DNA of 64,000 nucleotides from Phlegmacium glaucopus. Taxonomy: Eukaryota; Basidiomycota; Agaricomycetes; Agaricales; Cortinariaceae. The notes under the pieces were generated by a model. It made no database searches. It had not been told where the DNA came from and saw only the letters and a list, made by a program, of their open reading frames with translations. Below are positions 38,323 through 50,100 of the stretch, piece after piece. The translations under genes and the position numbers were made by a program. How positions within the stretch are numbered: the stretch's first letter is position 1; each line of letters begins with the position of its first letter. Where the stretch lies: assembly GCA_015039465.1 (NCBI GenBank), contig MU130532.1, positions 472,265 to 536,264 of the forward strand, read 5' to 3'.

Positions 38323-38845
38323 TCGTTGAAGGGTGCTTTGTCGTCAAAGTTAAACCCCTGTACATCAATGTATATAATACTGAAATGTGACTTTAAACCA
38401 CATTGAACTCAAGCGCGCTTTTATTATGTTGGATGTAAATTTGATGAATGATGATCTATAATTCCTCTGTAAGCAAAACCCATACTAGGAATTACCTACG
38501 ATATTAGACATAGTCCCTTGATTCTACGATTAGATAGCTCGAAAATAGATTTTTTAGACGGCGGAGATAATGGCAACGAGGATACCCGACCATCGCAACT
38601 CTGCATGATGTCCTAGTGATGTCCTCGAGGCAATAACGCAGACCCTGTCAGCTGCAGTTCCGCCTCGAAAGAAGGCTAACTTAATTTTTTTCAAATCCAA
38701 ACCTTAATTTCGGAGTTCAAAAGTGTACCTGGCAACGAATTACCTTGCTGTAAAGCAAGGTTTCTCCGGGGTCTAAACTACACATTCGTTTTGTAATGTA
38801 ACGACCTCATGAAGTAACACAAATAAATACGATACGATTTCATTC
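38323..38845. other. Intergenic, no gene seen
   Basis: A small direct repeat GGTTTGAC/AAGGTTTCTCC context occurs, but nothing annotatable. Confidence 0.35.
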
Positions 38846-39870
38846 ATGGCTAAACCTCTTAAAACCCCCGAAATGTTGAAACATTTTTTTGTACATGTTT
38901 GGTCTCCAGACCCAAAATAGTTACTACGCTTTCAAGCCCCTTCAACCCTTCGCGTACGATACAAAGCCATATGGGAAGGACCGCGGCCTGAACATTTCCT
39001 TGTGGTGGACGGAGAACAGATAGGCATGAAGTTTTCATGGCCTCTGTTTGAGAAGAGAGTGAGTCCAAACTTTCCATTGTTTTATCGGAATAACTGTTGA
39101 CACCAATGATGTTAATTGAGGATTTCGAATACGACTGTGAGTACTCGTTACTTTTTTACAAAAATACCACCTTATAAACAAATACGCAGCTCAAGATAAT
39201 GAAGACTGGACGAACGGGTACCCTATTTCAGATAATTACCAAACGGCGTTCGAATCCATCATCCACAAATGGCGTGCAACACCATTACCAGCTTTCGACG
39301 AGGCCGGGAATTTTATCAAGGTTCGAGATCACGAATTTTCACTAAAGGGAGCGTTGGTACTGGTATATTTCCAGTTGAAACACTACGCGATCAGAGACAA
39401 AAATTCAAACGGAATTGCGGGAAACACATTCACCGCCATCGCCACTCAACTAAAAATTCTCGAACGCGCAAAGCGCAACACATCCCCTTACAAAAGTCAA
39501 CTATTGAAGGGCCCGGTCAAGGTCACCCACAAAGCATAGGAACCAAGTAGAAGCTGTGAAGGGTTTTCATTCGGGCACAGCAGCGAAAGCAAAGGCATTC
39601 AAAGCCACTACTTCGGACGAGCCTGGAGGTAATGGCACGATGGCCACCAACATCCCGGAAGACACAACTCATTCGAGCCTTACAAGTTTGAATACTTCCG
39701 AGAACCTAGGAGAATCTGGCCAGCCTTCAATCTCCAAAGCGGAAGGAAAGAAAAGAGCGATAGAGGATGACGAGGAAGCAACGGCGACCAAAGGCGAAGC
39801 AAGCTCTGTCAACTCCATCAAAAAAAAAGAAAGTCAACGAAATAAAATTGGTGAGTTAAACAGCAATTAG
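38846..39870 (+). pseudogene. Broken gene of a mushroom-specific hypothetical family
   Basis: MAKPLKTPEMLKHFFVHVWS opens at 38846 and reaches a TAG at 38918-38920. One base away, another frame continues YYAFKPLQPFAYDTKPYGKD and stops after about 36 codons. A third then runs through MKFSWPLFEKR, and after two short introns through TNGYPISDNYQTAFESIIHK and LVYFQLKHYAIRDKNSNGIA to KVTHKA and a TAG at 39537-39539. A final frame resumes with NQVEAVKGFHSGTAAKAKAF and a Ser/Lys/Glu-rich tail to 39870. At least three frame breaks in about 1 kb indicate a pseudogene. I have seen similar ORFs in mushrooms but know of no function. Confidence 0.6.
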
Positions 39871-40816
39871 GGCCTATATAAAACTTTTAAGCAATTATAG
39901 TCCCCAGAACAAGGTGACATGAATAATGTTATATGACTACCGACAAAATATTGAGAGGATTAAGCGCTGCGGATATGAAGAGTACATATATTCAATTGAT
40001 TTTCTTTCTTAACTCTTAAATTTATTGCGAAAAGAAAAAAAAAAGATTACTCAGCAAGGTATTTTGTCGACGAAGTCGACCGCTAGTATTTAGCGGTTTT
40101 CCAAACCACAACCTACCACAACGACCTGACACAAAACAAATAAATTATTTAACTTGAATCCGGATTTGGTTATAATCAGAATCAGATAGGTATGGCTGTG
40201 GCTGGTCACCTACATCGCCCCAGTACTACGGATGTTGCTTTCTGTTCATGGAAGTGCGAGGCTGATGCTGCTGACGAAGAATTCAATATTCAATGCTCAC
40301 CTGGCCGCAGCACTTCCCATCACAGGAGCGGATGTTGGCCGACTTCTGCGCGATGAACAGCGAAATCTAAAATACCTCTGCCGTCCCCAGATCTTGCGAA
40401 AGGCGCGGGCTCAAGCCTTCAGGGAGGGTGTACAGTCGAGCTCGCCGCAAGGAACAGCGCTGACAATGGGGTGTCGGCGTGGGAGGGATGACAAGCACTT
40501 GTCGTCCAAAAACGGCAACGGGACCCGAAGAGCCTTATTTGGGCATTGCGAGGATTTTAGAATCTGGAGCAGGGGTCGATACCCGGGTTTAGAAAGCTTT
40601 TGAGGTAGATTAGTATCCATGCGGCACCTCGGCATAGGACCCTACCTGTTAGCCTTCTTCCGTTATGTAAGTGTATCGTGAGAGATTGACTATTGTGGAA
40701 TAAATGGTTGGTTTGACTTTCTTGCGCGACACGAGGCAGACCTGACGATCCCAGGCCACCACGAGGCGCGTCTACGATATATCTTATCCCTAATCATAGG
40801 TCGTTGTGCTTCAGCT
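39871..40816. other. No supportable gene
   Basis: The 123-codon frame at 40232-40603 (MLLSVHGSARLMLLTKNSIF...) is Arg-rich and shows no domain. It is left unannotated. Confidence 0.35.
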
Positions 40817-43800
40817 ATGCCACCACCAGCTACCTCCTCACAGGCATCTCCTCTCAATGCCAGCACAACCCCTTCATCTGACAACAACGACAATCCACCT
40901 TCTTCATCCCGTCTTTCCAAAGATTCTGAAGGTTATCCTTCCTGGCTTCCGAAGCGCCCTCCTCCGCCCCCACCCGCTTCAACATTCCAATCTTCAATAA
41001 TAGGCGGTTTCCATGGTACGACACCAAGCCCAGTCGATTCTCCTCCTTTCATAGGCGGTCGCAAACCCACACCCCGTTCAGTTCGTATCGTCAGCCTCGA
41101 GGACTCTTTTGTTGGTGCAGTGGAAAAGGAAACACGCTTCACCCGTGAACCTACAGACCAAACCCGCGTCAACGTCCACCTTCCACCCAAGGTCTTGTCA
41201 CGAGCATCAGCAGTACCTTCAGCAGCTTTCAATGCTTCTGAAAATGATGAATTCTTACCTCTGCCTCAGCCACGCTTTAATGCCAAAAATATGCATCTCC
41301 AGCTATTAAGAAATCCAAGCAAGTGGATGAAACTCTACTTTTACCTCTGGCCTGTGCTTGTTTTGTATCACATACCTTTACAGTCTTTCTTCGACTTTAA
41401 TGCTGTATTCATGCTTTTGCAGTAGGTTTCTCCCTGCGTAATCTCCTCCTCCCTCATCCAATATTTTACCTGCATTTTTTCGTTTCTAGAGTCTCCAAGT
41501 TTCCAAACCCCCAGTCTTCTGGAAAGAACTGGGCGCTGGGCGCTGCAGCCTACATTGCTTGTTGGCTCGTCTGGATATTCGTCATCTGTCTCGTATATGA
41601 ACTCGTTTACTCCTTTGCCAGACGTTGGCGGCTGCGTATGTTCCATCATCACCCTTTTTTCAACTGTCCAATATCTCATCCTTTCTTAGGCCGTCCCTTG
41701 ATACTCCCCATTTACCTGTCTTCTTCAGCCTTCAATTATGTAGCTATGACCTCCTTCACCCACTTTAGCTTTCTTCAACATATTCGCTTCTCCGCCTTCT
41801 TCCCCGAACCAGCGCCCACTCCACAAGATCCTTCAGATGCCGATTACGACCTTGATGAATATTACGACAGTTCACAAAACCTATGGAAATCTGGCATCGC
41901 GGAAACTTTTTTCTTCTATTCTCAAAATTTACCCACCGTAGCTTTGCTTCTCCCTCGCGCGGCATTGTCTATGGCCCTCCTTTTCGCTTTCTCCAAACCA
42001 CCTCCTGCGTCTACAAATTCCCCGCTCTCTGGTGTCAGCAGGAGAGACCAGACGTTTTTCAACTCAGACGGAAGTCTGACTGATTATGCGCGAGGTGTCT
42101 TGTTTGCTAATGCAGCTTGGACGGCGTGGAGGTTATTGGTGCTTATTGCATCCTGGTCAGTTGTCTTGTCGTTTTCTCGCCCTCTGAACTCAACCCCCTT
42201 TTTTTGGCAATCAAGGCTTGGACTTTGGATAATGTCCAAACAGCGTCTAGCAGGGCTTTGTGGTCCTCGGCACACATGGGAAGAATCAGACCAGGAAAAA
42301 ACCCGTTCTATCTACTCTGAAGCCGTATCTGAGTATGGTCCCTACCGCAGTAGTTTCTACCACGATGGATCTGGTGCTGGCGGAGATGGAGCGTTAGATT
42401 ATGCAGGCGACGAATTAGCTTGGGAATGGCGAGAATCTACTCGTATGAGGGTTCAAGATGCCTTCGAATTCTGTTTGACTTCTGGGAGAGGAGGTTCAAT
42501 AGGAATTGCTGGTTTGAGGTGGTCTTCCGGCACTGCCTATGGGGGCAGGAATCGACGGTATACGAACAGACATCGACGACGACGGTCAGCCAAAGGTAAA
42601 GAACCCTCCAACGAGAAATCCGCGGAAGATGTTGCTACCGCAAGCGATGAAGGTTTCGAGGGTATCGAGAAAGTGTTAGCGGCTGTTGGTTTCCCGAATA
42701 CGGCATCTCCTTCTCGGAGAGGTATTTTGAGTGAAGATTTATTCGCTGCGCCCGCCTCTTCGGTCTTGTCTACCAAGCAAAAGCAGGAATTCCCTACGAT
42801 TGAGCCTTTGCGATATCTGCATGAAGAACCAGGACCTTCGACGGGCATGTTTACGGGTTTGGAACCTCCCAAGATGGCCAAACGGAATTCGAAAGATAAG
42901 GTTCCGGGTTCGAGTACGGCTCCGTTGTTGAATCTGCCATACCCATTCTCGAAGCCCGGAACTGGCCAGGTCTCATCGAATGATCTGGTAGTGTTCCCTG
43001 GTAGTGCTAAACCGGACAGTAAAACATCGAAGAGCAGTGGGAGCAATGAAAGCGCACAGACCTCTCAGTCCGGGACGTCGAAATCAAAATCGAAGACTGG
43101 TGGTAGTGGAAGCACAAGTGGTTCTGGGGAAGATAACGAAGAAGAGGAAAATGACGATGATGACGAGGAAGAGGACGACGAAGATGACGAGCAGGGAGAT
43201 GAATTTGATAGTGAAGAACCTTCAGAACCTGCCTCGGGATCCCTGTCTTCTCTCGGTCATCCCATCAACTCTTCATCTCGCTACCCCTTCGGTACTCGTC
43301 GTCCAGGTCACGGAAGGAGTCCATCAGGAGTCTCCTCTGGGATGTCCTCGGGTGGTGCTGGCGTATCCGGAAGTTCACATGCTCACAGCCAAAGCATGTC
43401 ATCATCTCATGGAACCAAGAGTGTGATGGGAGGTGCATCAGTGCTTTCGCAGAGTACGGGCAATAAAGAATCTACGGATTCAGAGTCTGGTGTTATTGAT
43501 GGGAGGAGCTTGAGCCATGGTAGTAGTCCTCTCAGTGGTATCCCGATGCCTCCTAGGCACCCTCATCCACAAGGTCAAGGTCGTGGGCGAAGTGGGACTG
43601 CGCCTTCTTCTACAGTTACTGCTGTTTTGGCAGGTGCCAGTAGTACCCCGCATACGACTTCTATCGCTTTCCCTACTCTTCATCATCATCAACAACGAAG
43701 GAGGGCGGATAGTGGAAGAGGAATCATGGCTGATCCAGCTTTGTTCTATGGATCGGATATTGAAGGCCAACATGAACTTAATGATGACGATCTTGATGAA

Positions 43801-45120
43801 CTACCCGACGACGACGACGACGACCTTGTGGATGACAACGACCACGAGGATGAACAAGGAGAACAAGAAGATCGTGTAGGTCTACTTGGTGTCCCATCCA
43901 GTCCATTAGCTTCGCATAGCCGTATCTCACTATCTGCAAGTCATTCTTCCTCTTCTGGATCTTCCCCGGAAGCTCGTTCTCGAACACATTCTTCATTCTC
44001 TATCCACTCTTCCCGTTCTCGTCATTCTTCTACGCGTGCCCGTTCTCGTTCAAGGACTCATTCAACACAAGGAGGTCCTTCCGTGCGTGAGCGCGCGAGT
44101 TCGTTGGGTACTTCGATGCGTTCGTTGATGCAGAGTACTGCGGCTTCATTGACTCAACTGGATTTAATTATGCGTGGTGCGACTGGACCTGCTGCTGGTT
44201 TGGGTGTGGGGAGTAGGCCGAGGAGTAGAGTGAATTCGTCAATGGCGAGATTGGAAGAGGATGTAGTGTTCTCGCCATCTTCCGCGACTGAGATGACTGA
44301 GAGGCGGCAAGTGAGTGATGGTGGAGATCAAAGTCCCAACGGAAGTGTAGAACTGGTGGCTTCAACAAGTTTGATTGTTGGGAGATTCAGACAGGAATTT
44401 GAGGAAGGAGGATATTCATCATCTGGAGGAACACATTCGAGGAGTGGGAGTGAAAGTATAAGTGCTGAGAATTATACATTTGGAAGACCGGTGCTGTTTA
44501 TGAGGCCTGTGCAGGAACGACAGGATCAACAACAGGATCTGGTGGAGGAGGTGGATGAGGACGAGATCATATTTGCTGAGAAGACAGGAAAGGCTTCGCC
44601 GGATAACTCCTTCCCTACTTCTTCGTCCATGACTAAAGGAGGCGGCGAAGGTGAACCTGAACCGGAATCGGAATCGATTTATTCTTCTCAGACTCCTTCT
44701 GAAAGTACTGCGAGCCCCGGGACACCTATCATCCCAGTCCCTATCCATTATTCCTTGTCGACTTCTCCTTTGAACTCTGGTGAACATTTCCCAGAACGTC
44801 AAGGGTTAGCTATACCCTGGAATGAACAGCAGCAGCAACTATCACTTGCACCGCCTCTTCAACGATGGGGACAACCTTCGCATGATGCGGCCAGTGGCAG
44901 CAGTGGTAGTCCTGCCGATATCAGCACCGCAGCAGAAAGCTTTGTTACTACTGCTCCGACTATGGAGAGTAATACAACAACGACTGATAGTGGTGGTCAT
45001 CATACTACATCGAGTAGCTGGGAAGGTGGTGGTGCCACTGCTGGAGTGCGTTTGAATAATATGGTGGAGAGAGCCGGGGAAGATATGGGTGCTGGTGCTG
45101 GTGGGTGGAGGGTTGTGTGA
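40817..45120 (+). CDS. Large multi-pass membrane protein with acidic, Ser-rich C-terminal tail
   Basis: Four exons (introns at about 41424-41490, 41636-41690 and 42152-42215, all in phase) encode roughly 1,340 residues. Residues 1-165 are disordered and Pro-rich (KRPPPPPPAS). A membrane region of about 250 residues follows with hydrophobic segments MKLYFYLWPVLVLYHIPL, LGAAAYIACWLVWIFVICLV, ILPIYLSSSAFNYVAMTSF, FFFYSQNLPTVALLL and ARGVLFANAAWTAWRLLVLI. The remaining ~900 residues are hydrophilic: a basic patch (RRYTNRHRRRRSAKGK), an acidic run of Glu/Asp (about 43140-43220), Ser/Gly repeats, a second Asp/Glu run (about 43780-43870) and Gln/Ser-rich ends. Intron 3 is itself in frame, so retention would add about 21 residues. 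I do not recognise the family. Confidence 0.75.
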
Positions 45121-46131
45121 TTTATGATTTCCTTCAATGATTTCGGAACCCCACCCCCACGGTCTGTGGGAAGAAGAGAAGAGCTGTCAACAAGATTCCA
45201 TTTCATGATGATCGCTTGCCCTCTCTCTTTCTGCTTTTGTTCTCCTCGGTGGTCCCTCTAAACTCGTGCGTTTCATATACTGCCACGACATCATCGCACA
45301 TGAAAATCTTCTGGCCTGACGGTCATGCGTTTTAATTTCCACCGATCTCTTATCCTTTCAAGTCCAACCCTTTGTTTCAACTATCTCACGTTTTCATGTT
45401 TCCTTTTTTATGACCTACTCTATTACCTGGATGATTCTTTTTCCCTTTCTCGGGCGACATCCCCCTCCTTCCCACTTACCGACATTACCTTTCAAAATAA
45501 TTCTGCGATCCCTATCCGTGCGATCCCTTTCAACCAAAAAAACTTGCGCCTTATTTTATAATCTTCCTCAACGAAACATGATTCCATTGTTAGACATCTA
45601 TTTCTTCATCAATTCCCTTTCATCTCTTCCGTAGTTGTATGTCAAGTTTTATTCCTCACCTCAAATCTTCATTTATGTCTTCCATTAACTCATGATCTAT
45701 CTTTTTTTATTCACACACATCTCTTTCTCTCTCTTCATCTACCAACCATTTACCCCTCTTCCGCAAAAGCATCCTCCATATTCCCATTTTTTTCCATTCT
45801 CAAAGGTTTACGTACACACACATATATTGGAACTCTTTGAAAAAAAAAACTTGTTATAATTTGTTATACCAATTTGTTATACCTACGTACTTACGACTCT
45901 ATAAAGGAAACTCCCCCCTACTTACTCTTTTTTTCCTTTTTCTCTCAGATAGTGTTTACATTTTACAATCGTATACTATTAGTTGGTTTAAATGCATGCC
46001 GTTTCTTTTTCAAATTCCAAGTTCAGTTACTAAGTTAGCGCACTGGTTGATAGAAGCGTCACATGATAAGTCGTCATTGATTCTAATCTGCGCCACCGCA
46101 CACTCTCAGATATCTTACATCTAGCGGCAAC
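45121..46131. other. T-rich intergenic region
   Basis: Pyrimidine-rich 3' flank of the membrane-protein gene followed by the promoter of the GTPase gene. Several Pol-III-like T runs occur, but no tRNA or snRNA motif was found. Confidence 0.4.
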
Positions 46132-47154
46132 ATGGACGACGCCTTCAAACTTCGACAGAAATATACTCGTTTTCGTATCCTCGTGATCGGCCGGGCCAAT
46201 GCTGGCAAGACAACGCTCTTGAAGCGAGTCTGCAATACGACCGAGGAGCCTTGCATTTACGACGAAAAGAGCAACAATCTGGTGCGTTTTCCCATCTAGT
46301 TGTGGATGGATCCCTGGTCTGAAAACTCGAATCAGTTGGACCCAACCTCAGAGGTAAGTAATCGCCATGTTTTGGTTGATTGAACCCGGATTTTTTGACT
46401 CTTGCTGCGAACTAGCGCGGGTGCCACGACATCCACCGCCCATTCGCGTTTTCTAGCAATCCTCAGTTCATCTTCCATGATTCTCCCGGATTTGAGGCGG
46501 GAGACGAGAATCAACTGAAGGAAGTACAGTCGTTCATTGAGAAGCGTGCAAGGTCCACCGATGTGGAGGACCAGCTTCATGCTATTTGGTCAGTTCCATT
46601 ATCTGGCTTCGTCATTTTATTCATTGCTGTTGTAGGTTCTGTTTCAAACCGGATAAATCTCGACCTCTATTGGAGTTAGAGCAGAGGTTTTTCAATGAGC
46701 CAAGAGCAGGAAATGGTGTGTTGTCTTCGTCTTTCTGAGCAACCACATTCAAATTGACATAAATATGATACCCAGCGCCAGTGATTGCAATCTTCACAAA
46801 GTTTGATGATCTGGTAATTCAGGTCTTCAAAAGGTCTTTAGGCATGCAGGGAAGTCGTGAAGAGGGGGTCAAGATATTGGAGGACAGGTTTCGAGCACCG
46901 TTGTTCAAGTATAAGTATCCACCAAAAGCACATGTATGCATGGAAGGCATGTGTCCTATGCTTCAGAGAGTATATCTGTTAGTTGACTTGATTGATATGC
47001 AGCCATGCACAAAGATGACAGCAACCATCAAAAGCAGGTGGAAGAACTGACAGACAAAACAGCAGATTCCCTGGATGACCTTGCACTCAAGATATTGTTT
47101 GTCTCACTTCAGCAAAATAATCTAGAACTGTGTATCACATATGCCATACAATAG
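46132..47154 (+). CDS. P-loop GTPase (G-domain protein), N-terminal G domain
   Basis: Exons 46132-46281, 46336-46353, 46416-46588, 46636-46725, 46776-~46950 and ~47010-47154 join in phase. G1 motif GRANAGKTT (about residues 20-28), G3 region FIFHDSPGFEAGDENQL, the HAIW-FCFKPD strand, and G4 APVIAIFTKFDDL; the tail contains KILFVSLQQNNLELCITYAI. This is the fungal dynamin/septin-like 'G domain-containing' GTPase type common in mushrooms. The frame meets TAG at 47152-47154. The gene at 52782 continues past this point in its own sequence to a membrane-type C-terminus, and exons matching such a C-terminus appear downstream here (see 47188-51722). The TAG may therefore be the true end, a premature stop, or be bypassed by splicing I could not resolve. 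Confidence 0.78.
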
Positions 47155-47187
47155 TGGGTATTTTCCATAATTTTTCCATTATGTCAG

Positions 47188-50100
47188 TTGATGCTGGTGC
47201 CAGTGCACCAAACCTGGGAAGCTCAGTTAAAATGGTTTGTCTTATTGTGAACCTGCAACTTATTACCCGGAGCTGAAGTTTCCAAAAGGAAAAGGTGGTG
47301 GAGGCCTGCATGCTATGGTTCTCCCATTCATATGTGAGTTGAAGTTACATTTGTTTTGTTCAATATTCATCAATAGCATAAAAAGATCTGGGTGAGTACA
47401 AGATTGACAGAGGTAAGAGGCCTATCTCTACTTAAACTTTTTGGTTAGCTGATGCAGGTGTAATAGTAGATGAACTTGGGGGCTGATGATGAGAAGAACT
47501 ATGTATGAAACATCCAGACTTTACTTACCAAAAGACCTGAAGTAATAATCTGTTATTAGGATGTAAGTCATCTTATAATTGACATGCAGACAGTTATTGA
47601 CTGATTGTTTCTTTTAACAGTATGTGAGTTGTATAATTTATACCAAAGATTTAGAGGCATTCAACAAGGTTTCCAGGGGAAAACAGTAAGAAAGCAATCA
47701 TGACAGTAAAGCCCAAAACTGAACTTTGATGTGAAGGAGGTATGAGGTTAAGTCATTCCCATTGAAGTGCTGATGAGGCCACTGGAAAATGTTTCCAGAA
47801 AGTGAGTCCCTCTCTTGCTTTACAATTTGACTGACTGACCTGAAAATGTGTCCAGCTTGTGAGTCCTTGTCTTTTGCCTTAAGGTTTGACTGACTGACTT
47901 GAAAATGTGTCCAGGGAGTGAGCCCCTCTCTTGCCTTGAAATATAGCTGACTGACCTGAAAATGCGCCCAGGAAGTGAGTCCTCCCTCTTGGCTTAAATT
48001 TTGGCTGACTGACCTGAAAATGTGTCCAGCGAGTAAGTCCCTCTCTCTTGCCTTAAAATTTGACTGACATCAGAATATGTCCAGAGAGTGAGTCCTCCCT
48101 CCCTTGCCTTAATATTTGGCTGACTGATCTGAAAATGTATTCAGGAAGTGAGTCTCTCTCTCTTGCCCTTTTGGCTGACTGATCCTGAAAATGTATCTAG
48201 CAAGTGAGTCCCTCTATCTTGCCTTAAAATTTAGCTGACTGGTCTAAAAATGTGTCCAGCTTGTGAGTCCCTCTCTCTCTTGGCTTAAAATTTAGCTGAC
48301 CTACCTGAAAATGTGTCCAGGAAGTGAGTGCCTCTATCTTGTCTTAAAATTTGGCTGACCTGAAAATGTGTCTAGTTTGTGAGTCACCCCCACTTTAGAA
48401 TTTGGCTGACTGACTTGAAAATGTGTGCAGGAAGTGAGTCTCTCTCTCATCTTAAAATTTAGCTGACTGACCTGAAAATGTGTTCAGGAAGTGAGTCCCT
48501 CTCTCTTGCCTTTGAATTAGCTGAGTGACCTGTAAATTGTGTCCAGGGAGTGAGTCACTCTCTCTTGCCTGAATATTTGGCTGGCTGACCTGAAAATATG
48601 TGCAGGAAGTGAGTCCCTCTCTCTTGGCTTAAAATTTGGCTGACTGGCCTGAAAATGTGTCCAGGAAGTGAGTCTCTCTTTCTTACCTTTGGATTTAACT
48701 TACTGACCTGGAAATGTGTCCAGGAAGTGAGTCTGTCTCTCTTGGCTTGGCCAACTGACCTGAAACTGTGTGCAGGAAGTGAGTCTCTCTCTCTTGCCTT
48801 AAAACTTGGCTTGCTGACCTAAAAATGTGTTCAGCGAGTAAGTCCTTTTCTTGCCTTAAAATTTGGCTGACTGACCTGGAAATGTATCTAGCGAGTGAGT
48901 CCCTCTTTATTGCCTGGAAATTTGGCTCACTGACCTTAAAATGTGTCCAGGGAGTGAGTCCTCTGTCTTAAGATTTGGCTGATTGACCTGAAAATATATT
49001 TAGAGAGTGAGTCCCTCTCTCTTGCCCTAAAATTTGCTTGACTGACCTGACCTGAAATTTTGTCCAGGGGGTAAGTCCCCTATCTTGCCTTGAAATGTAG
49101 CTGACAGACCTGAAAATGTGTCCAGCTTGTGGGTCCCTCTCCCTCTCTTGCCTTAAGACTTGCCTGACTGATCTGAAAATATGTCCAGCTTGTGAGTTCC
49201 TCTCTCTTCTCTCTTGCCTTTAAAATTTGCCTGACTGACTTGAAAATGAATTCAGCTTGTGAGTTCCTCTCTTTTGGCTTAAAATTTGCCTGACTGACCT
49301 GAAATTGTGTCCAGCTTGTGAGTTTCTCTCCTCTTGCCTTAAATTTTGCCTGACTGACCAGAAACTTTGTCCAGGGAGTGAGTCCCTCTGTCTTGCCTAA
49401 ATATTTGGCTGACTGACCCTGACAATGTGTCCAGCTTGTAAGTTCCTCCCTCTTGCCTTAAAATGTGGCTAACTAAGCTCAAAATATGTCCAGCGAGTAA
49501 ATCCCTCTCCTACATCAAATTTTACCTCACTGACCTGAAAATGTGTCTAGCCAGTAAGTCCTTCTATCTTGTCTTAAAATTTGACTGATGAACCTGAAAA
49601 TGTCTCCAGAAAGTGAGTCCCTCTCTTGACTTAAAATTTGGCTGACTGACCTGAAAATGTGTCCAGCTTGTGAGTCCCTCTCTGTTGCCTTAAAATATTG
49701 CTCAGACCTGAAAATGTGTCCAGGAAGTGGGTCCCTCTCTCTTGCCTTAAAACTTGCCTGACTGATCTGAAAATATGTCCAGCTTGTGAGTTCCTCTCTC
49801 TTGCCTTGAAATTTGCCTTACTGATCTGAAACTTTCTTCAGGAAGTGAGTCTTTCTCTCTTGCCTTTAAATTTGCCTAACTGACCTGAAAATATGTCTAG
49901 CGAGTGAGTCCCTCTCTCTTGCCTTAAACTTTGGCTGATTGTCATAAAAATATGTCCAGAGAGTGTGTCCCTCTCTCTTGCCCTGATATTTGGCTCACTG
50001 ACCTGGAAATGTGTCTAGCGAGTGAGTCCCTCTCTCTTGTTTGAAATTTTGGCAAACTTGCCTGACAATGCACCCAGCTTGTAAGTCTCTCTCTTGCCTT

